Positions 45,222 through 56,093 of a stretch of DNA of 64,000 nt are shown piece by piece. The position numbers and the translations under genes were made by a program. The DNA lies in contig NZ_JBBCMA010000001.1 in the NCBI RefSeq assembly GCF_037152535.1, positions 1,798,001 through 1,862,000 of the forward strand. Direction: 5' to 3'. Below the pieces are notes generated by a model. The model was not told where the DNA came from and searched no databases. It saw nothing but the letters and a program-made list of their open reading frames with translations. The first letter of the stretch is position 1, and every line of letters starts with the position of its first letter. Source of the DNA: Leclercia sp. AS011 (GTDB taxonomy: Bacteria; Pseudomonadota; Gammaproteobacteria; Enterobacterales; Enterobacteriaceae).

Positions 45222-46961
45222 ATGGAACGCAGCGTAAAGATCCTTTTGTTCCTGATGGTTACCAGTCTCACCTCCCCGTTGCTGGCGGCCGAATGGACCA
45301 TCGGCATCCTCGCCTTACGCGGTGAAACCATCACTCGCACCCAGTGGCAGCCCCTGGTCGACTCGCTTAATCAGGCCGTGCCCGAAGCCCACTTCCGCCT
45401 GCTGCCGCTGGATCTCAACGGCATGCGGGAGGCGGTGAACCAGGGCACCATCCAGTTTGTGCTGACCAATCCGGGACAGTTTGTCCAGCTCAACAGCCAC
45501 TACCACCTGCGCTGGCTGTCATCACTGCGCTCCGGACAGGGCACCACGCTGGAGAGCATGACTACCGGCAGCGCCATTGTGGTCAGAGAGGCCAGCGACA
45601 TCACCCGCCCACAGGAACTGGTCGGGAAAACGCTGGGGGCGGTAGATGCCCAGGCCTTCGGCGGTTATCTGCTCGGCTATCGGGCGCTGCGCGACGCCGG
45701 AGTACAGGTGGATGAAAGCACGGTGCGCTTTGTCGGCTTCCCGGCCGATGCCCTGCTCTACCTGCTGCGTGAGGAGGCCATCCAGGCCGCCATCGTGCCG
45801 GTCTGTTTACTTGAGAGCATGGACAGCGAGGGGCTGATCGACAAAAGTCAGTTTCGCGTGCTGCTGCAAAAAAACGTCGCCTTTCACTGTTTGACCAGCA
45901 CCCCGCTCTATCCCGACTGGTCGTTTGCCGCGCTGCCCGGGGTGGACGATCGGGTGGCGGATGCGGTGACCCGGGCTCTGCTGAGTTCTCCCCGCTGGGG
46001 TGCCCCCACCTCCACCAGCGACACCGAAGCCCTGCTGCGCGAACTCAACCGACACCCGGAGCAGCAGCGGATTGGGGAGACGGTTCTCGACTGGATGCGC
46101 CAGCACCGGCTGGCTATCGGGCTCTGTTTACTGCTTGTCGTGCTGTTTATCGCCAACTATGGCTGGGTGATGGTGCTGGTAAATCGTCGCGGCAGGGCAC
46201 TGGAGCAGGCAAACAGTCAGCTGCGCAACCAGCAGCAAACCCTGGAGCAGGCCCGGCAGATGAACATGCTGGGGGAGATGGCCTCTGGATTTGCCCATGA
46301 GCTTAACCAGCCGCTGGCGGCAATCCGCATGTATGCCCAGGGCGGGCTGAACCATCTGTCCGCGGCTGAAAACCGTGCTGCCGTAGAGAAGGCACTGGTT
46401 AATATTGAATCACAGGCCGAACGCTGCGGGTTGATTATCCGCCACCTGCGGGAGTGGGCCAACCCGGCGCGGCAGGCCGAAAACGCGACGGAAGATTACG
46501 CCCCCTGCGATGTTGCCGGGACTATCAGACAGGTGTTAACCCTCCTCCAGCTGGATAAGACCTCACCCGATCTGAGCGTTTATCTTTATAACCACCAGAC
46601 CGTTCTGCTCGCTCTGCCTCCGGTAGTACTGGAGCAGGTGCTGGCGAATATCATTCTGAACGCGGTTCAGGCGGGTGCCGGCAACCTGTGGATAGACCTG
46701 AGTCGCGATGAGCACCAGTATCACATTACCCTGCAGGACGATGCTGGCGGCATCCCCGCAGAGCAGCTTCCTGACCTGTTCCGTCCTTTCCATTCCGGTA
46801 AAAAAACGGGGATGGGGCTGGGGCTGGTCATCTGCCAGCGGCTGCTGCGTGGCATCCATGGCGATATCGACGTACACAACCGCCGCGCGCCGGACGGCAG
46901 CGAGGGGGTATGCGTAACCCTCAAATTCCCGGCTGACGATAACAACGGAAAACGGCAATGA
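45222..46961 (+). CDS. ttrS: TtrS, tetrathionate sensor histidine kinase
   Basis: 579 residues. A signal or membrane helix (5-22), a periplasmic PhnD-like binding domain (24-295), a membrane helix (298-320), a short coiled coil, and a histidine kinase core: phosphoacceptor His359 in FAHELNQPL, N box NIILNAVQ, G1 DDAGGIP, G2 GMGLGL. It senses tetrathionate and phosphorylates TtrR. Divergent from ttrBCA, overlapping ttrR by ATGA. Confidence 0.95.
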   Translation: MERSVKILLFLMVTSLTSPLLAAEWTIGILALRGETITRTQWQPLVDSLNQAVPEAHFRLLPLDLNGMREAVNQGTIQFVLTNPGQFVQLNSHYHLRWLSSLRSGQGTTLESMTTGSAIVVREASDITRPQELVGKTLGAVDAQAFGGYLLGYRALRDAGVQVDESTVRFVGFPADALLYLLREEAIQAAIVPVCLLESMDSEGLIDKSQFRVLLQKNVAFHCLTSTPLYPDWSFAALPGVDDRVADAVTRALLSSPRWGAPTSTSDTEALLRELNRHPEQQRIGETVLDWMRQHRLAIGLCLLLVVLFIANYGWVMVLVNRRGRALEQANSQLRNQQQTLEQARQMNMLGEMASGFAHELNQPLAAIRMYAQGGLNHLSAAENRAAVEKALVNIESQAERCGLIIRHLREWANPARQAENATEDYAPCDVAGTIRQVLTLLQLDKTSPDLSVYLYNHQTVLLALPPVVLEQVLANIILNAVQAGAGNLWIDLSRDEHQYHITLQDDAGGIPAEQLPDLFRPFHSGKKTGMGLGLVICQRLLRGIHGDIDVHNRRAPDGSEGVCVTLKFPADDNNGKRQ

Positions 46962-47539
46962 TTCATTTAGTTGACGACGACGAGGCGGTTACCAGCGCCT
47001 GTAGCTATTTACTCGAGAGCCTGGGCCATAGCGTCCGCTGCTGGAACCGAAGTGAGCAGTTTCTGCACGACGCCCCGCTGGATACAACGGGCGTCGCCTT
47101 GCTGGATATGCGGATGCCGGAGATGGACGGGCATGCGCTCTTTCAGGCCATGCGCGAGGCCAACAGCACCCTGGCGGTGGTTTTTCTCACCGGGCATGGT
47201 GACGTGCCGATGGCCGTTCAGGAGATCCAGTCTGGTGCAGTCGATTTTTTACAGAAACCTGTCGCCGCCGGAGCCCTGAAATTGGCCATTGAGAAAGGCT
47301 ATGCTCACTCGGCGCGCCTGACGCAGACCCACGATCTCAGGCTGCGCTACGCCACCCTTACGCCAAAAGAGAAAGAGGTCGCACACTGCGTCGCCGTCGG
47401 CCTGATGAATAAAGATATTGCGCTGAAGATGCATATCGCACTCCGCACGGTGGAAGTTCACCGGGCGCGGGTGATGGAGAAAATGGACGCGAAGAGCATG
47501 GCGGAACTGGTGTTGCAGATTAACCGTTCAGGGGTATAA
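46958..47539 (+). CDS. ttrR: TtrR, response regulator of tetrathionate respiration
   Basis: 193 residues: receiver domain with acidic pocket Asp6-Asp8 and phosphoacceptor Asp50 (LLDMRMPEMDG), followed by a LuxR/NarL-type helix-turn-helix (LTPKEKEVAHCVAVGLMNKDIALKMHIALRTVEVHRARVMEKM). Activates ttrBCA on TtrS signalling. Start coupled to ttrS by a 4-base overlap. Confidence 0.95.
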   Translation: MIHLVDDDEAVTSACSYLLESLGHSVRCWNRSEQFLHDAPLDTTGVALLDMRMPEMDGHALFQAMREANSTLAVVFLTGHGDVPMAVQEIQSGAVDFLQKPVAAGALKLAIEKGYAHSARLTQTHDLRLRYATLTPKEKEVAHCVAVGLMNKDIALKMHIALRTVEVHRARVMEKMDAKSMAELVLQINRSGV

Positions 47540-47560
47540 AAAAGCCTGCCGAAGCAGGCT
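47537..47560 (-). terminator. Terminator of ampC
   Basis: Stem AGCCTGC/GCAGGCT (47543-47549 and 47554-47560) with a CGAA loop, followed on the minus strand by six T. It begins 8 bases after the ampC stop and overlaps the ttrR stop codon. Confidence 0.88.
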
Positions 47561-47567
47561 CCTGACT

Positions 47568-48740
<1,173 letters not shown>

Positions 48741-48866
48741 CTATTTTGCAGATCCGACGGAGGAATGTAAAACAGACCAGGGAGCCTGCCCGGCCCCCTG
48801 TGGTGATGCTTGATGGTTCCCGTTCCCATTCGGAAAGGGCCCTGTCTGTATCATCAGGCCAGGCTT

Positions 48867-49547
48867 TCAGGGCAATCGCTTATCGCCCTGGCAACGGGCT
48901 CCGCCGCCTTTAAGCAGGTCGCGATATGCATCCATGATGTAATAGCGGAGCTGATCTGCAGGAACAGCCCCCGTCAGCCGGATACCGGCAATATCAAAGG
49001 TGGGCACGCTGTTGATATCGCCCTGCCGCGCCAGGTCTTCCAGCTGGATCACCTCCGCCTCTCCTGCGGTACTGAACAGATAATGGCGCGCAGCTTCTTT
49101 GTCCATCCCGCACTCGCCCGCCACCTCCGCCAGAACTTCAGAGTCGCCAATATCTCTCCCCTCTTCGAAGAAGGCCTGAAACAGGCGCTTAACCAGCAGG
49201 GATCTGGTCAGACCGGCAGGCGCAAACAGCGTCAGTCGATGTGCCGCAAAGGTGTTAGGAACCCGCTGAATGGCCGGATAGTTGAAGGTGACATCGTCCG
49301 TTTTCCCCTTCTCGACGGTGTGCTCATCCAGCTGATGTGAATATTCCCAGCTCCCGAATTTAGCCCGGCGATAGGCGACTCGGTCCATGCCCTCCCGCGG
49401 CATACCCGGGTTGAGTTCAATGGGCAACCAGTCAACCTCGACCTCAACGTCTTCAGGCAAGGATTGCCGTGCCTTTTCCAGGCGCGCGTCGGCAATCCGG
49501 CACCAGGGACAAATAAAATCGGACGTCACTTTGATGGATACTTTCAT
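48867..49547 (-). CDS. DsbA-family (FrnE-like) thioredoxin-fold oxidoreductase
   Basis: 226 residues, DsbA/FrnE type without a signal peptide, so cytoplasmic. CPWC at residues 14-17 is the redox motif; SVPTFDI holds the cis-proline. GAGGTG precedes ATG 49547. Divergent from a LysR gene across 108 bases. Relatives bind polyketide or quinone substrates or protect against oxidative stress; the substrate is unknown. Confidence 0.9.
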   Translation of the reverse strand: MKVSIKVTSDFICPWCRIADARLEKARQSLPEDVEVEVDWLPIELNPGMPREGMDRVAYRRAKFGSWEYSHQLDEHTVEKGKTDDVTFNYPAIQRVPNTFAAHRLTLFAPAGLTRSLLVKRLFQAFFEEGRDIGDSEVLAEVAGECGMDKEAARHYLFSTAGEAEVIQLEDLARQGDINSVPTFDIAGIRLTGAVPADQLRYYIMDAYRDLLKGGGARCQGDKRLP

Positions 49548-49655
49548 GTTTCACCTCTCACTGCGGAGAAGGCTAACACTGTTATTTAAAGGTGATAATA
49601 TGGTTAAAACAGCTAATAGAGTTGCGTAAGGCGCAACGATGCGGGGAGAGTAAAA

Positions 49656-50570
49656 ATGGATATGCTGGCGTCGCTGGAGGCCTTTATCACGGTGGTCGAA
49701 GAGGGCGGATTTGCACCGGCGGGCAGAAAGCTGGCCCTGGCGACCTCCTCTGTCACCCGACAAATTGACGGGCTGGAAAAAGTGCTGGGCACGCAACTCC
49801 TGACCCGCTCGACCCGAAGCGTGACGTTGACAGCGGCCGGGCACGTTTATTTTGAGCATGCGGTCAGGATCCTCAACGACCTGGAGTACGCCAATCAGGA
49901 AGTACGGGACCAGACGGGGGAACCCCGGGGGGTGTTAAGGATCAGCCTGCCGGTCTCGTTTTCCAGGCTGCATATCGCGCCGCTGCTGGCCCCCTTCTCT
50001 CGCCGCTATCCGTTAATCTCGCTCGATCTGACCTTTACCGATGAAGTCGTCGATCTGGTGGAAAAGCGGCTAGACTTGACTGTCCGACTGGGCAAAGTCG
50101 ACTCCCCCAATCTGATCGCGCGCAAGTTGCTCTCCCAGCGTCGGTGCGTCTGCGCCAGCCCGGACTACCTGAAAGCACAGGGTTCACCTGATGCACCTGG
50201 GGATCTTAAAAATCATAACTGCCTGATCTTTTCCTACTCTTCCGGCAAAACGAAGTGGTATTTCAACGGGGAGAGCCAGGTCGCCATTGATGTGAAAGGC
50301 ACGCTGAAGTGCAACAACTCGGAAATATTGCGTGAGGCGGTGTTAAGCGGCTATGGCATCGCGTTGCTGCCTGACTGGCTGATTGGCAAAGATATTGAGG
50401 AAGGGAAGCTGATCAGGTTACTGCCGCAATGGCGCGCGGAAGTGAACGACGGGGAGGATGATTCCGCGATTTATGCCATCTACCACCCCACCCGCCGGAA
50501 CACCAAAAAAGTGAAGGTGTTTGTCGATTTTCTGATCGCGCATCTCGCATCAGAAGCGGAGAGTGAATAG
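49656..50570 (+). CDS. LysR-family regulator
   Basis: 304 residues with N-terminal LysR helix-turn-helix (LEAFITVVEEGGFAPAGRKLALATSSVTRQIDGLEKVLGTQLL). GGGGAG lies 9 bases before the ATG. Placed between the divergent DsbA-like gene and the downstream Old Yellow Enzyme gene, either of which it may control. Confidence 0.9.
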   Translation: MDMLASLEAFITVVEEGGFAPAGRKLALATSSVTRQIDGLEKVLGTQLLTRSTRSVTLTAAGHVYFEHAVRILNDLEYANQEVRDQTGEPRGVLRISLPVSFSRLHIAPLLAPFSRRYPLISLDLTFTDEVVDLVEKRLDLTVRLGKVDSPNLIARKLLSQRRCVCASPDYLKAQGSPDAPGDLKNHNCLIFSYSSGKTKWYFNGESQVAIDVKGTLKCNNSEILREAVLSGYGIALLPDWLIGKDIEEGKLIRLLPQWRAEVNDGEDDSAIYAIYHPTRRNTKKVKVFVDFLIAHLASEAESE

Positions 50571-50718
50571 TGCAGATGTCGCAGCATTGCGTCTGACGCA
50601 ACGTACTTTTGCGTAAACCTCAGGTTCTGTTATCGCTGGCTGTGGGGTATGTTGATGAATATTCAAGGATAAAAATCGCCATATTTGATTTCTAACGCTG
50701 CAATCTGGAGTGACATGT

Positions 50719-51822
50719 ATGTCTCAACCGAAGCTGTTTACACCGTTACGTATCCGCAATCTTGAACTTGAAAACCGTATCGTGATCGCCCCTATGTGCC
50801 AGTATTCCGCCGATGAGGGCTGCATGACTGACTGGCACACCCTCCATCTGGGGCAACTGGCGCTGTCCGGCGCGGGCCTGCTCACCATTGAGGCGGCGGC
50901 CGTCTCCCCCGAAGGCCGCATTACCTACGCCGACGTCGGGCTTTATGATGACAAAACCGAGGAGGCGATGGCCGGGGTGCTGAAGACTATCCGTAAGTGG
51001 TCAGATATCCCTGTCGGCATCCAGCTGGCCCATGCGGGCCGGAAAGCCTCAACGTACAAGCCCTGGGATAAGCACGGGCAAATTCCACCCGAGCAGGGAG
51101 GCGGCTGGCAAACCTTAGCCCCGTCTGCGGTGCCTTACAGCGAGGGTTATACCATCCCCACCGCCCTCGACAGCAACGGGTTAGCCGAAATCCGCAGCCA
51201 GTTCGCGGACGCCGCCAAACGTGCCGCCAGACTGAACATTGACCTGATCCAGATCCACGCCGCGCATGGCTATCTGTTACATCAGTTCCTGTCCCCGCTC
51301 TCTAACCAGCGCACGGATAATTACGGCGGATCGCTGGAAAACCGCGCCCGCTTCCCGCTGGAGATCGTCGACGCGGTGCGTGAAGCCTTCCCTGCCGATA
51401 AAGCGATCAGCGTGCGTATCTCCGCGACGGACTGGGTCGAGGGCGGATTTAACCTTGAAGAGGCCGTGGAGTTCTCAAAAATGCTGGAAGCTCGTGGAGT
51501 GGATGCGATTCACGTCTCCAGCGGCGGTCTGCACCCGGATCAGAAGATTGAGGTCTACCCTGGCTATCAGGTACCGCTGGCGAGAGCTGTGAAAGCGGCC
51601 GTGAAAATTCCGGTGGTGGCGGTAGGCTTAATCACCGACCCTGAACATGCGGAGTCCATCGTTGCCAGCGGAGATGCGGATATCATCGGGATCGCGCGTG
51701 GCGCGCTCTACAATCCGCGTTGGCCGTGGCATGCCGCGGCGGAGCTGGGTGCCCAGGTGCATGCACCGGATCAGTATCTGCGCTGTCAGCCGCACCAGCT
51801 GAAGAATCTGTTTAAGTCCTGA
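50719..51822 (+). CDS. Old Yellow Enzyme-family NADH:flavin oxidoreductase (YqjM-like)
   Basis: 367 residues, FMN TIM-barrel of the thermophilic-like/YqjM class. APMCQYSADEG holds the redox-tuning cysteine near residue 24, IHAAHGYLLHQFLSP the substrate-binding His pair, and GVDAIHVSSGG and IGIARGALYNP the FMN phosphate site. It reduces activated C=C bonds such as enones, quinones and nitro compounds. ATG 50719 is chosen over GTG 50710 because TGGAG lies 8 bases before it. Follows the LysR gene by 148 bases. Confidence 0.92.
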   Translation: MSQPKLFTPLRIRNLELENRIVIAPMCQYSADEGCMTDWHTLHLGQLALSGAGLLTIEAAAVSPEGRITYADVGLYDDKTEEAMAGVLKTIRKWSDIPVGIQLAHAGRKASTYKPWDKHGQIPPEQGGGWQTLAPSAVPYSEGYTIPTALDSNGLAEIRSQFADAAKRAARLNIDLIQIHAAHGYLLHQFLSPLSNQRTDNYGGSLENRARFPLEIVDAVREAFPADKAISVRISATDWVEGGFNLEEAVEFSKMLEARGVDAIHVSSGGLHPDQKIEVYPGYQVPLARAVKAAVKIPVVAVGLITDPEHAESIVASGDADIIGIARGALYNPRWPWHAAAELGAQVHAPDQYLRCQPHQLKNLFKS

Positions 51823-51898
51823 TTCTGGTTCTGGGGAGTACTCGTGGCCTACGGGTACTCTTCATGCCTCAGCCCAAAAATGAAAAAACACATACCAC

Positions 51899-52360
51899 TC
51901 ACAGGAATATGAATTGACGCCAAATCATATATGCCGTGAAGAGGATAAACAAAATAACAAATAGCCAGCTAAACCAGTAAAACGCATTACTTGCTCCCAG
52001 GCCCGCGCGCGAGACAACGGCATTATCCCTTGAAACGAAAGCCCCGGACGTCTTACGAAATTGAGCAATATAATAAATGCAATAACCGGGCATGAGGAAT
52101 ATAAAGAGCAGACCACCGGCCTGACGGGAAAAGATCGCGAGCAGCACGCTAACGACTATTATGCCCAAATAGACTACCGCTGCAGTCGTTTCCATTTTTT
52201 TTAGTTTATTTCTGATGGCGCTATCATGTAGCCCTTTCCAGCGTCGAAGCGTACTCATACTGAAGGCATATTTTTCGCACAACTCTTTATCAGTGACGCC
52301 TTCTTTCACCTGTCGAAGAAAATCTGCGATCTGTTCTTCAGTAAAACGCTTTCTGCTCAT
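51899..52360 (-). CDS. Transposase OrfA-like HTH fused to a three-helix membrane domain
   Basis: 153 residues. Residues 1-45 (KRFTEEQIADFLRQVKEGVT, then a second helix around STLRRWKGL) look like the helix-turn-helix of an IS3-family OrfA. Residues 58-77, 81-99 and 126-146 are membrane helices with no transposase likeness. The joint falls at Lys-Lys-Met55-56, encoded across an A8 tract (complement of 52195-52202). A separate protein could start at Met56, though no ribosome site precedes it. No transposase OrfB or inverted repeats are nearby. It may be a membrane-tethered DNA-binding protein or a chance merger of two frames. Confidence 0.7.
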   Translation of the reverse strand: MSRKRFTEEQIADFLRQVKEGVTDKELCEKYAFSMSTLRRWKGLHDSAIRNKLKKMETTAAVVYLGIIVVSVLLAIFSRQAGGLLFIFLMPGYCIYYIAQFRKTSGAFVSRDNAVVSRAGLGASNAFYWFSWLFVILFILFTAYMIWRQFIFL

Positions 52361-52458
52361 AGAGTCTTTTCCTTCGCAGAACAGAGGTGGGATTTGCCCT
52401 CATCAGAACGATGAGAAACTGACAAGATGCTGAGTGAGAAAGGGACAGATTTTAGATA

Positions 52459-52487
52459 CAAAAAAGCCCGTTTTCACGGGCTTTTAT
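52459..52487 (-). terminator. Terminator of the left tRNA-Ser
   Basis: Stem AGCCCGT/ACGGGCT (52465-52471 and 52476-52482) with T-runs on both strands, 48 bases after the tRNA 3' end. Confidence 0.85.
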
Positions 52488-52534
52488 GCAGGAGAAACGA
52501 AAACTTATTGTCAGTATCGATTTCGCCATGAATT

Positions 52535-52622
52535 TGGCGGAAGCGTAGAGATTCGAACTCTAGAACCCTTTCGGGTCGCCGGTTTTCAAGACCGGTGCCT
52601 TCAACCGCTCGGCCACGCTTCC
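52535..52622 (-). tRNA. serT: tRNA-Ser (anticodon UGA), left copy
   Basis: 88 nt on the minus strand, with a class II variable arm (GACCCGAAAGGGTT), a TTCGAAT T-loop and encoded CCA. The anticodon is UGA, in CTTGAAA of the anticodon loop. It is identical to the copy at 59463-59550. Its upstream flank (AGTGAGGCGCACTATAAACA on the plus strand at 52625-52644) holds the promoter -10 and a GC-rich discriminator and is also shared. Confidence 0.97.
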
Positions 52623-52700
52623 AAAGTGAGGCGCACTATAAACATCTCTGCGCGCTATGTAAAGAGGCAATTGAAGAATTTGATTTTCTTCCAGTATATT

Positions 52701-52768
52701 GCCCGGCGGCGCTGCGCTTGCACGGGCCTACAAAATTAGCAGGCCGGGTAAGCGCAGCGCCACCCGGC
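52701..52768. repeat. REP/BIME pair after the porin gene
   Basis: Two inverted palindromes of the recurring family: GCCCGGCGGCGCTGCGCTTG and GCCGGGTAAGCGCAGCGCCA then CCCGGC. They lie just beyond the 3' end of the porin gene. Confidence 0.8.
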
Positions 52769-52778
52769 AATACTTACC

Positions 52779-54158
52779 TCAGAACCAGGCCTCCCACATC
52801 GCGCCGACGTTGAAGTCGTCGAGCGTCTCGTCCTGGGTGTTGTTCACGCGCGCGGTGCGTTCGTTATCCACCTTGCCGCCGGTGACGTAGAAGCGCAGCA
52901 TCGGACGGAACTCCGGCCCCATGGCGATGGAGATGTTCTGCGACAGGGTCAGCTTCCAGCCCTTGTTATCCCCGCCCTTGTCGTAATCCACATGCTGCCA
53001 GCCCGCTTCCAGCCAGGTGGAGTGCACGTCGTTCCACCAGTGCATCGGACGCACGATGGCGTTGTAGTTCTTGCGGTTGTCGGTGCTGTCCCGGCTGTTG
53101 TCGTAGTCGTGGAAGGCCAGAATGTACTCCACCTGGGTCGCCGGGGTGAACTTGTGCAGCCCTTCGAAGCTGGCGTACACCGTGGTCAGGTCCTCGGTTT
53201 TGTTGAACACGCTGTTGTCCGAGTTATCCGAGTAGCGGGCAATCACCTTGTTCACGCCGCTGTCGTTGGTGTGGCTCAGGACCACGCCACCCTGCCAGGC
53301 GTTGGTGCGCTCTTCGGTGTCGATGGCCTTCGAGTCAAAGCCGTAGTTGGCGTACAGCTCCAGGTCGACGGGACCGAGCTTCATGCCGTGAATTTTGGAG
53401 GTGGCGGCATAGTTGCCCTTGTCGCCGGTGCCGGAGCCGCCGGTACAGGTGATGCGCGACGGGTTGGCCTCGTCATTCATCACCTGCGGGCTGCAGGATT
53501 CCACCGCCGCCACGGTGGCCACGTCAAACTGCACGCCGCCGATGTCGAAGTTCTTCACCCCGGCCCCCTGGCCGTCGTGGTTCATCCAGAAGTAGTCGTT
53601 GATGCCCTGCTGCGGACGCTGGTGGAAGTCACGCCCGGCCCACAGATAGGCGTTCGGGTTGGATTCCAGAATGTTGGTCACCCCGGCGTAGGCCTTTTTC
53701 AGGTTAACCTCGTCGCCCCAGTGGTCGATCATCACGTTGACGTCCCAGATGGCGCCGTTTTCGCCCCTGAAGGCCTTGGAGAGCTGGAACTCGCCGCCGT
53801 TGCCTTCGTTACCCAGACGACCAATCGCCGAGGCGCCGTTGTAGGAGCCGTCCACCGCGACATATTTCTGATCGGCGGCCTGGAAGTGCGCCCCGTAGCG
53901 GGCATAGCCGGTAAATTTAATCCCGAACGGGATCGCCATGTCCGGGGACTGGGCGGCGCTTTGCGGCTCGGTCACCACGTCGGCTTTTTTCGCCACCGCA
54001 GCGTCCATTTTCGCCTGGCGATCCGCCAGGGCTTTATCCACCGCTTTGGCCACAATGGCGTCGATTTGCTCCTGCGTGAACTCCTGGGCGAGAACAGAAA
54101 TCGGGCAAAGCGCGGCGATAACCGCCATTGTTAATGGAAGTTTTTTAATCATATTCAT
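52779..54158 (-). CDS. LamB-type carbohydrate porin
   Basis: 459 residues with a signal peptide ending LAQ. An N-terminal coiled-coil-like segment (residues 25-60, EQIDAIVAKAVDKALADRQA) as in ScrY-type sugar porins precedes an 18-strand LamB-like barrel (FTGYARYGAHFQAADQKYVA, YLWAGRDFHQRPQQGINDYFW, C-terminal VGAMWEAWF with terminal Phe). It is divergent from xynT, so it probably admits xylo-oligosaccharides through the outer membrane. Confidence 0.9.
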   Translation of the reverse strand: MNMIKKLPLTMAVIAALCPISVLAQEFTQEQIDAIVAKAVDKALADRQAKMDAAVAKKADVVTEPQSAAQSPDMAIPFGIKFTGYARYGAHFQAADQKYVAVDGSYNGASAIGRLGNEGNGGEFQLSKAFRGENGAIWDVNVMIDHWGDEVNLKKAYAGVTNILESNPNAYLWAGRDFHQRPQQGINDYFWMNHDGQGAGVKNFDIGGVQFDVATVAAVESCSPQVMNDEANPSRITCTGGSGTGDKGNYAATSKIHGMKLGPVDLELYANYGFDSKAIDTEERTNAWQGGVVLSHTNDSGVNKVIARYSDNSDNSVFNKTEDLTTVYASFEGLHKFTPATQVEYILAFHDYDNSRDSTDNRKNYNAIVRPMHWWNDVHSTWLEAGWQHVDYDKGGDNKGWKLTLSQNISIAMGPEFRPMLRFYVTGGKVDNERTARVNNTQDETLDDFNVGAMWEAWF

Positions 54159-54589
54159 GGTTATCTCAATATAGTTAAATTTTATTCAGACAATAACCAC
54201 CCGGTTCCGGACTGACAAAATATGTCGCTATCATCAGAACAAGTTGATTTTATTTTTTTAGGGGCTAGAGGTTTCACACAATTATCGTAAGGCTATCTCC
54301 TTCACTCAGATTTATTATTCAAAGCGCGCTCTCGCCAAACGTAGAATGCGACAAATAATTGGCTGGGACATACCCTCTATTTTCCTGGCCGCCTGCTCAA
54401 TTACGTTATTTCACTATCCGGGTAAGATAATGCTCAAACGTGAAGCGCGTCGCAAAAATACCCTTATGTTTCGACGATCACAGAAGTAAAAAAACATAAT
54501 TAATTAATTTAAAAACGTAATGGATACCCCGGGCCACCTGTGTCAGAAAGAGCTTAACATTCATAAAACAAATCGGAGATCGGATTAGA
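54159..54589. other. Divergent control region between porin and xynT
   Basis: 431 bp, AT-rich. No coding frame is supported. It must hold the promoters for the porin and the xynTB operon. I found no convincing full CRP, XylR or AraC palindrome by eye. Confidence 0.55.
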
Positions 54590-56044
54590 ATGCGTAAAAC
54601 GATAATGCAAAGCCGGCATGATGAATATCATAAATTATCGCGTGGCGAGCGTATTGGCTACGGGATGGGGGACTTTGCACAAAACCTGGTGTTTGGCACT
54701 ATTGGTGGTTTTCTGGCGCTTCACATGTTGACGGTAAATACCATCGGCACTGCGACGGCAGGATTTATATTTCTTTTTGTACGCATCATCAATGTGTTTT
54801 GGGATCCGATGGTGGGCACCTATGTTGATAAAAGAAGTTCATCGGCTGGCAAATATCGTCCCTGGATTTTAAGAGCGGGCGTTCCACTCGTTATTCTTTC
54901 CGCTTTACTTTTTGCGCCTATTCCCGGCGTAAAAGGTTCCGTTCCCTTTGCTTTTATCGTTTATCTGGCCCTGGATCTGGTTTATTCCGTGGTGAACATT
55001 CCTTATGGTTCATTGAATGCTTCCCTGACGCGCGATCCTGAATCTATTGATAAACTGACCAGTACGCGCATGATGCTGGCGAACAGTGCCAATCTTCTGG
55101 TTTATACCCTCTTCCCCATGTTTGTCCAGATGGCCTCGCCGAAAGATCGCAGCCTTAAGGATACGGGTTTCTTTGGGCTTGAACTTAATATGGGGAACTA
55201 TACCGATCCCTCGGCGAATTACGCCTGGTTTGGCGTTTACGCGATCTATATGATAATTGGCGCGGTGGCATTGTTCATTTGTTATAAATTCACCAAAGAA
55301 CGCGTTGTTGCCTCTGCTGAACAAACGGCCAACGTCAAAACGACAGATTTATTCCTTGAACTCAAAAATAACCGCCCACTGGTTATTCTCGGGCTCTTTT
55401 TCATGCTGGCCTTTACCTTCATGTTCTTCATGAATACGGTAAATGGCTTTTTCAATCAGTTTGTGGTCGGCCATTCCGAATGGATGGGTGCAGTTGGCCT
55501 TGTCGCGTCCATTCCGGGCATCCTGTTCCCCATTTTTTGGCCGAAACTCAAGAAAATTTTTGGTAAAAAAGGCTTCTTCCACGTTTTCCTCGGCATGTTT
55601 ATTGTCGGGGAGTTACTGACTTACGTCTGGTCACGCGAGGGTATGCATGATGCGCTCTGGCTGGCTTACATCGCCACCTTCATTAAACAGTGGGGCTTAA
55701 CCTCGGCGACCGGGTTCATGTGGGCGCTGGTCCCTGAAGTGATTGCTTATGGTGAATTAAAATCCGGCAAGCGCAATGCCGCTATTATCAATGCCATTAT
55801 GGGGCTCTTTTTCAAGATTGGTTTTACTATCGGCGGAGCGATTCCACTGTGGTTACTGGCGGCCTATGGCTTTAGCGAAACAGGGGCACAACAAAGTGCC
55901 AGTGCTATAGACGGAATTATTATTACCGCAGTTTGGATCCCCATCGTATTAGCGGTGATCTCAATGATCGTTATTCATATTTATCCCATCTCAGATAAAC
56001 ACGTCACCGATATCAACCGTCAGCTGGATGAGATACGCGTGTAA
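54590..56044 (+). CDS. xynT: XynT-like GPH-family xyloside symporter
   Basis: 484 residues, twelve helices, glycoside-pentoside-hexuronide:cation symporter family (LSRGERIGYGMGDFAQNLVFG, NVFWDPMVGTYVDKRSSSAGKYRPW, and RMMLANSANLLV). It resembles E. coli YagG/XynT and is followed after 49 bases by a beta-xylosidase, as in E. coli yagGH. Imports xylobiose-type glycosides with a cation. The N-terminus could begin at MRKTIMQSR (54590) or MQSRHDEYHK (54605). Confidence 0.9.
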   Translation: MRKTIMQSRHDEYHKLSRGERIGYGMGDFAQNLVFGTIGGFLALHMLTVNTIGTATAGFIFLFVRIINVFWDPMVGTYVDKRSSSAGKYRPWILRAGVPLVILSALLFAPIPGVKGSVPFAFIVYLALDLVYSVVNIPYGSLNASLTRDPESIDKLTSTRMMLANSANLLVYTLFPMFVQMASPKDRSLKDTGFFGLELNMGNYTDPSANYAWFGVYAIYMIIGAVALFICYKFTKERVVASAEQTANVKTTDLFLELKNNRPLVILGLFFMLAFTFMFFMNTVNGFFNQFVVGHSEWMGAVGLVASIPGILFPIFWPKLKKIFGKKGFFHVFLGMFIVGELLTYVWSREGMHDALWLAYIATFIKQWGLTSATGFMWALVPEVIAYGELKSGKRNAAIINAIMGLFFKIGFTIGGAIPLWLLAAYGFSETGAQQSASAIDGIIITAVWIPIVLAVISMIVIHIYPISDKHVTDINRQLDEIRV

Positions 56045-56093
56045 TTCAAAGATAATTTAGAACTCTGAAAATTAATGAGAAAGGTAGAATGAT

